Assembly (NCBI GenBank): GCA_945897365.1
Contig: CAMDFD010000005.1
Location: forward strand, 112,103-176,102
DNA length: 64,000 nucleotides
Direction: 5' to 3'
DNA from: Bordetella parapertussis
GTDB lineage: Bacteria > Pseudomonadota > Gammaproteobacteria > Burkholderiales > Burkholderiaceae_B
The position numbers were made by a program, and so were the translations under genes. Below, piece by piece: positions 17,329 through 25,431 of the stretch. The notes beneath the pieces were generated by a model that was not told the origin of the DNA, did no database searches, and saw only the letters and a program-made list of their open reading frames with translations. Numbering within the stretch: the stretch's first letter is position 1; the number at the start of each line of letters is the position of its first letter.

Positions 17329-18278
17329 TGCATCAGGCACTGGAGTATCACGTGTCGTGCAATCTTTGGGTCGCGCGTTTTTTTAGTACGTGGCTGCTTC
17401 TGTGCGCGTATGCTTTTCCGTGGCAAGTTTCCGCAGAGGTCGCTGTACCTGCACTGTCGGCGCGGGTCATCGATCAAACGAAAACGCTCACGCCAGAGCA
17501 GCTGCTCTCGCTTGATCAAAAGCTGCGAGTGATCGAAGCTCGCAAGGGTAGCCAAGTGGTGGTCTTGATGGTGCCGACTACCAAGCCTGAGGAAATCGAG
17601 CAGTTCGCGATCCGCGTGGCGGACAAATGGAAGATCGGTCGTAAAAAACTCGACGATGGTGTCATCGTGCTGATTGCTAAAAATGATCGCGCTGTGCGGA
17701 TCGAAGTGGGCTATGGCCTTGAGGGGGCACTCACGGACGCGCTGAGTAAACGGATCATTGATGGCGCGATTATTCCGCGTTTTAAGCAACAGGACTTTTA
17801 TGGCGGGATTGCTGCGGGTGTAGACCAGATTGGGCGTGTGATTGATGGTGAGATCTTGCCCACCCCTGCGCCCAATCGGCAATTAGTGGCTGATCAAGAG
17901 GGTGCCTTGTCATCCCTATCCGTGTTGTTTGTGATTGCCTTAGTATTGGGTAGTTTTTTAAGAAAAATTCTCGGACGCATGTTGGGCGCAAGTGCCACGG
18001 GTGTAGCTGTCGCGATTATCGGTTGGTTTATTGCTGGGGCGTTACTGACGGCACTTTTAGGTGGCGTAATCGCGTTTATCGTGACCTTGTTGAGTGGTGG
18101 TTTGGGAGGATTGACCTCAGGGTATTACGGCGGAGGGGGAAACGCTCACTCTAACGCTGGCCGCAGCGCTGGCCGCGGTGGTTTTGGAGGTGGATCTAGC
18201 GGTGGCGGTTTTGGTGGAGGAGGTTTTTCAGGAGGCGGCGGCGGTTTTGGTGGCGGCGGTGCCTCGGGGAGATGGTAA
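17328..18278 (+). CDS. TPM-domain membrane protein (YgcG family) with Gly-rich tail
   Basis: 316 residues. The N-terminal signal/membrane segment is about residues 12-33. The TPM (Psb32/YgcG-type) domain spans about 38-165, with ARVIDQTKTLTPEQLLSLDQ and VRIEVGYGLEGALTDALS. Two further membrane segments lie around 195-260, and the last 50 residues are a Gly/Ser-rich tail ending SGRW. TPM proteins are envelope proteins implicated in membrane-protein maintenance; some have acid phosphatase activity. It forms the usual lemA-TPM-TPM trio and is coupled at both ends by start/stop overlap. Confidence 0.9.
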   Translation: MHQALEYHVSCNLWVARFFSTWLLLCAYAFPWQVSAEVAVPALSARVIDQTKTLTPEQLLSLDQKLRVIEARKGSQVVVLMVPTTKPEEIEQFAIRVADKWKIGRKKLDDGVIVLIAKNDRAVRIEVGYGLEGALTDALSKRIIDGAIIPRFKQQDFYGGIAAGVDQIGRVIDGEILPTPAPNRQLVADQEGALSSLSVLFVIALVLGSFLRKILGRMLGASATGVAVAIIGWFIAGALLTALLGGVIAFIVTLLSGGLGGLTSGYYGGGGNAHSNAGRSAGRGGFGGGSSGGGFGGGGFSGGGGGFGGGGASGRW

Positions 18279-18781
18279 ACATGAATGTCAAACGTCTACT
18301 CAAGCATTTAGTCACGACACAACGTCAGATGAACGCGGCGTTTTCAGCTGCGACGTTGCATGACATCGAGGCTGCTATTCAAGCGAGTGAGGCTGAGCAT
18401 TCGGGTGAGGTGCGCTTTGCCGTGGAGACGGCGCTTGATCCCCTCGCACTTATTCGAGGGGAGACTCCAAGGGCGCGTGCCGTCGAGCTGTTCTCAAACT
18501 TGCGGATCTGGGATACTGAGCTCAACTGCGGCTTGTTGATTTATGTATTGCTAGCCGACCGTGCAGTAGAGATTGTGGCCGACCGAGGCATCCATGCAAA
18601 AGTCGGCGGGGCAGAGTGGGTACGTATCTGTCAGCAGATCGAGGAAGCTTTCCTTCGGAAGGATTTCCGCAGTGGGGCGATCGGCGGAATTCAAAGTGTG
18701 ACACAGCACCTCAAGGCGCATTTTCCGGCGAGTATCGGGGACCAGAACGAGTTGTCTGATCGGCCTGTGGTGTTGGGGTAG
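18272..18781 (+). CDS. Second TPM-domain protein
   Basis: 169 residues with a TPM domain covering almost the whole chain: EAAIQASEAEHSGEVRFAVE near residue 40, RAVELFSNLRIWDTELNCG, RAVEIVADRGIHAKVGGAEW. No signal peptide is evident, so unlike its neighbour it may be cytoplasmic or peripheral. Its ATG lies inside the end of the preceding gene (7-nt overlap); a second ATG at 18281 is possible. It completes the lemA-TPM-TPM operon. Confidence 0.85.
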   Translation: MVNMNVKRLLKHLVTTQRQMNAAFSAATLHDIEAAIQASEAEHSGEVRFAVETALDPLALIRGETPRARAVELFSNLRIWDTELNCGLLIYVLLADRAVEIVADRGIHAKVGGAEWVRICQQIEEAFLRKDFRSGAIGGIQSVTQHLKAHFPASIGDQNELSDRPVVLG

Positions 18782-18848
18782 GACCTTGTAGTAGTATCCA
18801 GTCCAGAAAAGTGACGTTAGCTCACCATTGTTTAATCTGGAGACAAAA

Positions 18849-18998
18849 ATGAAAAAAATCCTGAATGGAACCTTGAATGCGACTCTCTTGCCGCATGTGT
18901 TGCGTTTAAATCTCGAGTTTTTGGGTAAAAAGGCGGACAAGATCGATACGAGACCTTGTTGGATCAGGCGTACTGATTTGGAGGGTAATCGACCCTAA
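18849..18998 (+). CDS. Small ORF, 49 residues, hypothetical
   Basis: ATG with GGAGA 7 nt upstream opens a 49-codon frame ending at TAA 18996-18998, product beginning MKKILNGTLNATLLPHVLRL and ending LEGNRP. It sits in the 348-bp interval between the TPM operon and the DUF697-like gene. The good ribosome-binding site and basic, partly amphipathic N-terminus support translation; no family is recognised and no membrane segment is clear. It may be a small regulatory peptide or spurious. Confidence 0.35.
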   Translation: MKKILNGTLNATLLPHVLRLNLEFLGKKADKIDTRPCWIRRTDLEGNRP

Positions 18999-19129
18999 TC
19001 AATACACTTGTACATTCTTTTAGTAAATTTAGACGCTCATAATGTGAGCAAATGAGAGCTTTGTATACTCTTGCCCGAGGACAATACCTTTAACTATTGG
19101 TCGCGTTTTCGCATAGCCAGGGGGTTTAA

Positions 19130-19636
19130 ATGATGGGAAATGAGATGATCGTCGAAAATACGGAACAAGCTGATGTGCTGGCAAAGGAATTAACGCACTA
19201 CAAGCGCCTTGATGCTGCAGGCGTCATTATTGCTTCATCAACAAAATGGAGTGTGGCAGCTTCTTTGATTCCGATTCCATTTTTGGATATGGCATCGCTT
19301 GGCTTGGTTCAGGTCAATATGATTCTCGACATTACCAAGTTATACGATGAGAAAGTGACAAGAAACGCTGTTCAAGGCGTTGTCTCTGTCCTGTTTGGCA
19401 CTTTAGCCCCCTTTGGCGCAGCACATTTCGCTACGTCTTCCATTCCAAAATTTTTACCGGGTTATGGAACAGCGCTTGGGGCTATCACTTTAGCTACTTT
19501 TGGTGCTGCAGCCACGTATTCAATTGGTAAAATATTTGTGCGCCACTATGAAAATGGCGGTTCCTTTAGTAATTTTTCAGCTTCCGCCGTTCAAGCTGAG
19601 CTAAAAAAAGAATTTACCAAAACTTTCAAAGATTAA
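19130..19636 (+). CDS. DUF697-like membrane-associated protein (paralogue A)
   Basis: 168 residues. The core resembles the DUF697 domain found at the C-terminus of YcjF-type GTPase-associated proteins: W40 followed by LIPIPFLD (46-53), VQVNMILDITKLY, two hydrophobic segments (about 85-105 and 118-138), and the motif KIFVRHYENGGSF before a basic tail. No GTPase domain is present. Clear paralogues lie at 40353 and 41620, sharing W-x(5)-L(I/T)P(I/V)P-x-LD and FVRH(Y/F)E. AGGGGG precedes the ATG. An SPFH protein gene follows 46 nt downstream. Function unknown. Confidence 0.7.
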   Translation: MMGNEMIVENTEQADVLAKELTHYKRLDAAGVIIASSTKWSVAASLIPIPFLDMASLGLVQVNMILDITKLYDEKVTRNAVQGVVSVLFGTLAPFGAAHFATSSIPKFLPGYGTALGAITLATFGAAATYSIGKIFVRHYENGGSFSNFSASAVQAELKKEFTKTFKD

Positions 19637-19682
19637 TTTTTATAAGCATCTCATTTTTAATGAGTCATGATTTGAGAAAAAA

Positions 19683-20693
19683 GTGGCAATAATAAGTCGT
19701 AACTATTTAGCAAGAAAAAAGTTTGCATTTTTGCGATGGCTTGATGGCAAAATGATTCCATTTTTTTTGTTTGTTTTGTTGTTTGTATCGGCGTTCATTG
19801 TTCTTTGGCCTAGGCTAGTGGTGATCATTCCGCCGGGATTCAATGGTGTCGTTTATCGTCCCTTGAATGATGGCATAGATTTAAATGAATTGATGTCAGA
19901 AGGCGCGAAACTGAAACTGCCATGGAATACAGTCACTCAATACTCCATTCAAATTCAACTTAAAGAGCTCAAGCTCAAGTTGATGACGGCAGATCAACTC
20001 AACACAAACGTGACTGTGTCTTTTCAGTACGCAGTCAATCCCTACACCTTGCCATATCTTCACAAATTTGTTGGTACAAATTATTTAGAGAAAATGGTTA
20101 TTCCTCAGGTGATCCAAATCACTCGGGAAAAAGTTGCGAAGTTAAGTTCTCAAGTAGCGTTTACCGGGGATATCGGTCAAGTAGCAAATGATATTGCCAT
20201 CACGACGGATGGACTCTTGGTGAGTCAGCTTAGCCCGCCTGGCTTGACCAATGTACGATTAATTCGCATTAGCTCTGTTCAATTAAGTTCTGTAGAGTAT
20301 CCGCCCGATGTGCAGGCCGCTATTGTCAACAAGCTTGTTGAGGCGGAAAATGCGGATTCTTATAAATTTAAAATTCAAGCTGCCCGCTCTGAAGCTGAGC
20401 GCAAAGTCATTGAAGCAAACGGAATCAAAGGTTTTCAAGATATCGTCAACGATGGTATGACTGATAGGTACTTGAAGTATCGCGGTATTCAGGCAACCGA
20501 AGAATTAGCAAAGTCTGCAAATGCGAAAACAGTTATTTTTGGTTCTGGGCCGTCAGGTTTGCCATTGATTCTTGGCAATGCTGTAGAAAATACAAGCGCA
20601 TCAAGCGCAGCGCCCGTTGTTGAGACACAAAAGCCAACAGTAGCTTCTCAAACTGCCAAGCCACCAGCGCCTAAGCCGGGCGTGAAGGATTGA
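19683..20693 (+). CDS. SPFH/Band 7 (prohibitin-like) membrane protein
   Basis: 336 residues. One N-terminal membrane anchor lies at about residues 25-48, followed by an SPFH domain (about 50-215: VIIPPGFNGVVYRPL, NTNVTVSFQYAVNP, VIQITREKVAKLS). A charged helical stretch comes next (VEAENADSYKFKIQAARSEA, typical flotillin/prohibitin coiled coil), and the tail is Ala/Pro-rich and probably disordered. SPFH proteins oligomerise into membrane-microdomain scaffolds. The start is GTG at 19683 without a strong ribosome-binding site; ATG at 19752 would cut into the anchor. Pairing with a DUF697-like gene suggests a joint membrane-organising role. Its 3' end overlaps the convergent permease gene by 23 nt. 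Confidence 0.82.
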   Translation: MAIISRNYLARKKFAFLRWLDGKMIPFFLFVLLFVSAFIVLWPRLVVIIPPGFNGVVYRPLNDGIDLNELMSEGAKLKLPWNTVTQYSIQIQLKELKLKLMTADQLNTNVTVSFQYAVNPYTLPYLHKFVGTNYLEKMVIPQVIQITREKVAKLSSQVAFTGDIGQVANDIAITTDGLLVSQLSPPGLTNVRLIRISSVQLSSVEYPPDVQAAIVNKLVEAENADSYKFKIQAARSEAERKVIEANGIKGFQDIVNDGMTDRYLKYRGIQATEELAKSANAKTVIFGSGPSGLPLILGNAVENTSASSAAPVVETQKPTVASQTAKPPAPKPGVKD

Positions 20694-21297
20694 GATTTGA
20701 TATACGCCGTACCAGCCAGTACAGGGCAAAACGGAACGTTGAAAAGAACAACATAAAAAAAATAGTCACTAAAAAAACGGTCATGATTCTGTCCAACGGA
20801 TCAGGCATCATTTCAATATGAATGAGCGTGTAAGAAACGGCTTCTTTGACGCCAATCGCAGCGCCAATGCTCGATGACATCACAAGGATCGTAAAGATCC
20901 TGAATAAATTCGGAATGATCAACAGGCTTTCAGCATATTCTGAGCGACAAAAGTGATCCCAGCTATCTTTTGCTGCATCTGAGATGACCGCGGCTGAATA
21001 AGTACAAAGCGCCAAGATAAGCGTTGTTTTATGAAGGCTTTCTAATGTTGCATGCATGTTGTGCAAGCTATCAGAGAAAAAGTTTAATAAAACAAACATC
21101 ATGACGAAAACAGGAAAAGCTCTCATAAAAGCAATCAGGAATTCAGAAGCTTTCCCGCTCAAACCTCCTCTGATGATCAGCCAAGTTAAAGGTAATCCGA
21201 TGAGGATGCCACCGAGCAACGCGAACATCCCGACCTGAAGATTCAGACGAAAGGCCGATAAAAACTCAGGGAGAAGGTCAAGAAGGGTTTGAGTCAT
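20671..21297 (-). CDS. Polar-amino-acid-type ABC permease (HisMQ-like), stand-alone
   Basis: 208 residues with about five membrane helices, related to His/Glu/Gln-type ABC permeases (VGMFALLGGILIGLPLTWL, FLIAFMRAFPVFVMMFVLLNF). The EAA-type cytoplasmic loop is present only in degraded form (SEYAESLLIIPNLFRIFTIL). The ATG at 21297 lies inside the end of the upstream fusion gene (20-nt overlap), with GGAC upstream. Last gene of a four-gene minus-strand operon with no ATPase gene; an ATPase would have to come from elsewhere. Confidence 0.75.
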   Translation of the reverse strand: MTQTLLDLLPEFLSAFRLNLQVGMFALLGGILIGLPLTWLIIRGGLSGKASEFLIAFMRAFPVFVMMFVLLNFFSDSLHNMHATLESLHKTTLILALCTYSAAVISDAAKDSWDHFCRSEYAESLLIIPNLFRIFTILVMSSSIGAAIGVKEAVSYTLIHIEMMPDPLDRIMTVFLVTIFFMLFFSTFRFALYWLVRRISNLNPSRPA

Positions 21298-22912
21298 ATT
21301 TGTCCATGCGTTGAATGAGGCTTCCACTCAAGGTGATGACCATTTGAATCAGTATCAAGTAAAAAACGATAAGAATGAAAAAAGTGGTGACGCGCTCACC
21401 TGAAAAAGCAGTGATGTCAGTCAAGACGCTCAATAATTCAGGTGCGCCGATAAAGCCTGCGACAGGGCTTGCTTTGGCAGCGTTGATCACAGCGGCGCGA
21501 AGCTGAATACGAGTTTTACTCGCGATGACGAGTGTGTGCGCAGCGCTTCCCGATACCGAAGCGAACTCGCTCATGGCCGAGCCTCCGTTCGCCCCATTAT
21601 TTAATCCAATCACGATCACGGACACCAATATTGCGAGAGGCGGGGAGTACGAGGTCAGGTACGTCACAATCAGGTAACCCAACATCAACAATAATAGAAT
21701 TGGACTGTTTTGAAAAAAATGTATAAAGATCTGACCGAACAGGCGAACAACCAAGCGTTTGGATCGTAATATTCTAAAAAATAAAAGAGCGAGACCCATT
21801 GTCGCGACAATAGAGCCTATGACTAAAAGAAGCGATACAAGAACGCCGATGACAAAAAGTCGAGCGGCGTTCTCTCCGACCAACATTGGAAATAAAAGAG
21901 ACACCCGAGTATGCTCATTGAGCCACCTCTCAAAGCGATGGATCAGAGGCGCGAGAGGCGTTGGCTTGTCCGAAATATCTATTGGCGCGCCTAAGCAGGC
22001 AGGGTTGAGTTGGTGTTGAATCAAACAGTTTGAATGTGTAAATAATTGATGTTGATCTGCCAGAAATTGAATGTCAACACCATGCTGCTGCGCGAGTTTT
22101 TCCAAGGTGCCTGATTGGTGCAAGTGCGCCATAATGAATGAAAGAGCCTTACCCAGATCATCCTTGGCTTCTTGCCGAACGCCGATCCCCCAAGGGACAT
22201 TATTAAAAGAGAATTTTTCCTCAAATCTATTGGATAAATCTTTTGGGGCGTTTGGGCCGAAAACTTCAGCCTTTAACAAAGATCGATCATGGGCGATGGC
22301 GGAGCAAGCACCAAATTGAAGCGCATCAATCAGTCGATTAGGTCGATCGTAAATAAGAAGTTTGACGCGATGTTCAGAAAATACGATGTTTGAAAAGTTT
22401 CCAAGCGGAACACAAACAGTCTTTCCTTGTAAGTCATGCCAGCCTGAAATATTTCTTTCCTTGGCGGCCACAATGGTGGTGGGTGAGGCATAGTAATGTG
22501 GACGAACAAAAAAAATACTTGCGTCGCGTGATGCGGTGTGCGCCATCGTGGCGATAATGGTATCAATGTCACCTTGTCTCAAGTTTTCAATTCTGTTGGC
22601 TGGGTTGACACGTATTAAATCAGCTTTGACGCCGAGATATTGAGCGATTGTTTTGGCTAGTTCGACTTCAAAGCCTTTGAAGTTGGTGCCATCGAATTCA
22701 CTGAATAGTTGATAGTTTGCTCTTACGCCCACCCGCAGACGCTTATTGCACAAAACTCGTGCTAAATCAGATTTAGGATTGTTGCATCCAGCTTGGAGAG
22801 TCGGCGAGATTTGAAGTTGTAGTTCTTTTTCAAAATCGTCTTTACCCTCAGCATTGACGGGAAGCGCAGCGCTAAAGAGTAAGCTAATGGCCAGAAACAG
22901 CCAAATCTTCAT
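21278..22912 (-). CDS. Fused periplasmic binding protein-ABC permease (GlnP-like architecture)
   Basis: 544 residues: signal peptide 1-21; a type II (SBP_bac_3) binding domain about 50-290 (LRVGVRANYQLFSEFDG, FKGFEVELAKTIAQYLGVKAD, GDIDTIIATMAHTASRD); linker; permease domain about 340-540 with five to six membrane helices. Such fusions are known from GlnPQ-like importers of Gram-positive bacteria. The coupling loop (MSEFASVSGSAAHTLVIAS) has lost most of the EAA consensus, and no ATP-binding gene is adjacent. Extra cysteines in the binding domain (CNNPKSDLARVLC, CLIQHQLNPAC) could form disulfides. The start overlaps the methyltransferase stop (ATGA). Confidence 0.82.
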   Translation of the reverse strand: MKIWLFLAISLLFSAALPVNAEGKDDFEKELQLQISPTLQAGCNNPKSDLARVLCNKRLRVGVRANYQLFSEFDGTNFKGFEVELAKTIAQYLGVKADLIRVNPANRIENLRQGDIDTIIATMAHTASRDASIFFVRPHYYASPTTIVAAKERNISGWHDLQGKTVCVPLGNFSNIVFSEHRVKLLIYDRPNRLIDALQFGACSAIAHDRSLLKAEVFGPNAPKDLSNRFEEKFSFNNVPWGIGVRQEAKDDLGKALSFIMAHLHQSGTLEKLAQQHGVDIQFLADQHQLFTHSNCLIQHQLNPACLGAPIDISDKPTPLAPLIHRFERWLNEHTRVSLLFPMLVGENAARLFVIGVLVSLLLVIGSIVATMGLALLFFRILRSKRLVVRLFGQIFIHFFQNSPILLLLMLGYLIVTYLTSYSPPLAILVSVIVIGLNNGANGGSAMSEFASVSGSAAHTLVIASKTRIQLRAAVINAAKASPVAGFIGAPELLSVLTDITAFSGERVTTFFILIVFYLILIQMVITLSGSLIQRMDKYDSNPS

Positions 22913-23511
22913 GATTTCACAAGTGAAATACCAGGGGAATGCATTGTGATGGCAAGAATACGTGCCTCGCTAAAGGCATAGCCCCCAACATAATAGAAAC
23001 TCTCAAGCGCCTCGGAGAGGACTTCCTCGGAAACGGCGGACATACGATCGGGCGATTCAAATACAGTCCATTGAGTAACAGTTTCGCAACACAAACCAGA
23101 GGATTGAATGCACTGTATGGTCGATTGCAGTCCAACCAAGTCATGGTGCGTCATAAAGGCGACGCCATTGTCTTGGAGTCGATCAGGCAGACCTTGAATA
23201 AAGCGATTGATCAAGAGTCTACCTTCTCCGCCAGTCCAGGTGCTGGGACGATCGAGAGGGGTGAGCTTGGCGGGGAAATGGGGCAGGTTTGCGGCGATCA
23301 CATCAAAACGTTGTTCAAAAGTAAAGGGCTGCCACATATCTCCGAGAATAAGCCGTTGTGGCACTGAGGGCACTTCCTCTTGTAAAAGATCTTTAGATGC
23401 TTGGAGTGCCTCAGGGTTGATATCAACCCCCCACAAATGTTTGGCTCCCAAGCGAGAAAGGTACGCTAAAAGAATGCCGCTGCCCACGCCCACGTCCAAG
23501 ACGTTGTCCAT
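22909..23511 (-). CDS. Class I SAM-dependent methyltransferase, start codon uncertain
   Basis: From the first ATG the product has 200 residues. Motif I is LDVGVGSGILLAYLSRLGA, the acidic residue is in WGVDINPEAL, and motif IV is ANLPHFP (where N5-glutamine and RNA methylases have NPPY/F). The frame stays open for 41 further codons upstream to a TGA at 23635-23637 and encodes convincing family sequence (DFRPSLYTTALLRVIKERCTG), so the ATG at 23511 truncates the fold. That extension contains no ATG, GTG or TTG; ATA at 23631 or CTG at 23610 would be needed, or the reading is broken. Substrate unknown. It lies between an amino-acid-type binding-protein gene and a transporter fusion, overlapping the latter. 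Confidence 0.75.
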   Translation of the reverse strand: MDNVLDVGVGSGILLAYLSRLGAKHLWGVDINPEALQASKDLLQEEVPSVPQRLILGDMWQPFTFEQRFDVIAANLPHFPAKLTPLDRPSTWTGGEGRLLINRFIQGLPDRLQDNGVAFMTHHDLVGLQSTIQCIQSSGLCCETVTQWTVFESPDRMSAVSEEVLSEALESFYYVGGYAFSEARILAITMHSPGISLVKS

Positions 23512-23642
23512 GTCGCGACCTGTACATCGCTCTTTGATAACACGCAGTAAGGCTGTGGTGTAGAGACTTGGTCTGAAATCGTGGCTGTAAGAGGCGATAA
23601 GATGATCCAGAAAATTAAAGTCAGAGTTTATATCTCAGTTTG

Positions 23643-24428
23643 TCATTGAGAAGTAAATTGTTCAAAAGTTTTCATATATTTTTTTGATAGTAGGTAGAAC
23701 AAGTTATTTTGATCTGCTTTTATAATCTCGGCCGAGAAAGTCGCAACAAGGGAAGAGCATTTTGATCGCTTGGAGAGTGCAAGAAACGTTTCAGCATAAG
23801 AAGGATACGTCAGAACAATATCCAACTTTCCTAGCAGATTTTTCGTGAAAATTTCACTATTTATAGCATTCTCATATCCCAACACATAATCCACTTTATT
23901 GTTGAATAAGAGCTCTAATGAGTCTGATATGTTGGGTGAACGGATTAGCTTCAGTTTTTTACTGACGAATTGGTCAAACTTTCCACCTCCATAGGACTCT
24001 CCAATGCCTGCCCCACCTCTGCGTCCAAGTAGGTCGTCGTACTTTAAAAGTGGAAAACTTTCTCCTTTTCTGACGACCACGTATAGATTTTGTCCGGCAT
24101 AGCTTGGGCGAATATAGTTGAGATAGCGCTCGCGTTCAGCAGAGAGGGCAGCTGAAAATATTAAGTCAACGTGACCGAGCCGTGCAGCATCGAGGGCCTC
24201 TGTCCAAGTGTTAAACACCTTATTTTCCACACTTGTAATGCCTGCAGCTTTGGCGATTGTCTCAACAAATTCGACAGAAGCACCGACCAATTTTTGATCC
24301 ATGACCCAAGACGAGGGGGGGGAGTTTGGGGGACCCGTGACCACCAACGTCTCGCAAACCTGAGCGAAAGCTGAGCCGCACCATAAACCCGTTCCAAATA
24401 AGAAAATAAAAAACCGCGTGTGTGTCAT
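23643..24428 (-). CDS. Amino-acid-type periplasmic binding protein (SBP_bac_3)
   Basis: 261 residues with a signal peptide (1-22, FGTGLWCGSAFA) and a type II binding fold of the polar amino acid family: GASVEFVETIAKAAGI, ARLGHVDLIFSAALSAERERYL, RRGGAGIGESYGGGKFD, NKVDYVLGYENAI. Two cysteines (C25 in the mature start VCETLVV and C241 or nearby in KRSKCSS) may pair. It heads a minus-strand operon with the methyltransferase and two permease genes; only 8 nt separate its stop from the open frame of the methyltransferase. Ligand unknown. Confidence 0.82.
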   Translation of the reverse strand: MTHTRFFIFLFGTGLWCGSAFAQVCETLVVTGPPNSPPSSWVMDQKLVGASVEFVETIAKAAGITSVENKVFNTWTEALDAARLGHVDLIFSAALSAERERYLNYIRPSYAGQNLYVVVRKGESFPLLKYDDLLGRRGGAGIGESYGGGKFDQFVSKKLKLIRSPNISDSLELLFNNKVDYVLGYENAINSEIFTKNLLGKLDIVLTYPSYAETFLALSKRSKCSSLVATFSAEIIKADQNNLFYLLSKKYMKTFEQFTSQ

Positions 24429-24627
24429 GGTTGTTCAAGGTCAAAAAAAAAGCAATTGGCGATTGAGATCACTGTAGCGTGGCGATTTGTAAAGTGCAGC
24501 GGGAGGCTGCGCAAACCTCATAAATTGAGAGCTTCTATGAGCTTTATGCGTTTAATTGAAATAGGATACACTTAAAAAAGCGTTGCTTAACGATCGCGCG
24601 ATTCTTCAAACCCTTTATATAGTGATT
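24429..24627. other. Intergenic region between divergent genes
   Basis: About 200 bp between the start codons of the binding-protein operon and the unknown exported-protein gene. It must hold promoters for both. I see no convincing -35/-10 pair; GGATACACTT near 24564-24573 is a possible -10 region for the plus-strand gene. No ORF or strong repeat is evident. Confidence 0.3.
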
Positions 24628-25422
24628 ATGCTAAAGCTTAAGCTTTTGTTAGCATCTTTTTTGATCTCGTTTTCTGTCTCTTCCTTGGGTCAGCAGACAC
24701 CCGCGGCACCTGTGCAAAATAACTCGCCAACCACATTGCCCCAGTTTGTGAATATCGCAGGCTTTACCTGCTCCTTTTACAAGAGTTCTTTTGAGTTATT
24801 CAGTTTATCTTTCGTGCTTTCTATTTATTCAACCTATAAGGTCGAACAAAGCTGCGACGCTAATTATTTTTATAACTTAACCCTTGCATCCATGGATGCT
24901 CAGTCCAATACCTTTACGAAATCGTTATTGACATTGAAAGGGTCAGCCTATGGTTACACCATGGATGTGAATTTATCTCCTGTGACGGAAAAATTCTTTT
25001 ATGTAGGTAATCTACGCTTTTCTAAAACGGGCTATGTACGCTTCAGCTTAATTGAGGCTATCAAAAATAATGCTTGGAGCAATGCTCTGAAGATCGCCAA
25101 CGTTGTGAACAGTTCCTACACAACCTTCACTCTCCATAGCCAAATGCACTATATCTGGAACATCGGCAGCTTGGCGCATGAACTCATCGCACCCAATGGC
25201 GACCGATATATTATGTATACGTTCACAAATCAAATCGCCACGGATTTGGGTCGCGACAATCTCATCGGTCTGGGGTCTCGATTGAATCTGCCCGCTGGTT
25301 GGAGTTATCAAAATTCATTGCTCAGTAAAACGGTTACGGTCTACCCCACACCCCTTAATAATTTTCAATCGAAGGTTGTTTTTGACGAATTTAATAATTT
25401 TTATGTCAAATACAAGCAATAG
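24628..25422 (+). CDS. Exported protein of unknown function
   Basis: 264 residues from ATG 24628 (a TTG 45 nt upstream is less likely). The signal peptide is about residues 1-22 (LKLLLASFLISFSVSSLGQQ), then a Pro/Gln-rich linker and a globular part rich in Tyr, Phe, Asn and Ser (for example YFYNLTLASMDAQ, FYVGNLRFSKTGYVRFSLIE, HSQMHYIWNIGSLAHELIAP). Two cysteines of the mature protein (in GFTCSFYKSS and QSCDANYF) could form a disulfide. I do not recognise the family. Composition and length suggest a periplasmic or surface beta-rich protein. It is convergent with the GST gene, 9 nt apart. Confidence 0.6.
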   Translation: MLKLKLLLASFLISFSVSSLGQQTPAAPVQNNSPTTLPQFVNIAGFTCSFYKSSFELFSLSFVLSIYSTYKVEQSCDANYFYNLTLASMDAQSNTFTKSLLTLKGSAYGYTMDVNLSPVTEKFFYVGNLRFSKTGYVRFSLIEAIKNNAWSNALKIANVVNSSYTTFTLHSQMHYIWNIGSLAHELIAPNGDRYIMYTFTNQIATDLGRDNLIGLGSRLNLPAGWSYQNSLLSKTVTVYPTPLNNFQSKVVFDEFNNFYVKYKQ

Positions 25423-25431
25423 ACACTTCTA

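Noticed and set aside
18120..18278. Tandem DNA repeat
   Set aside because: The GGT/GGC-rich stretch is the Gly-rich tail of the TPM protein; it is coding low complexity, as is usual for this family.
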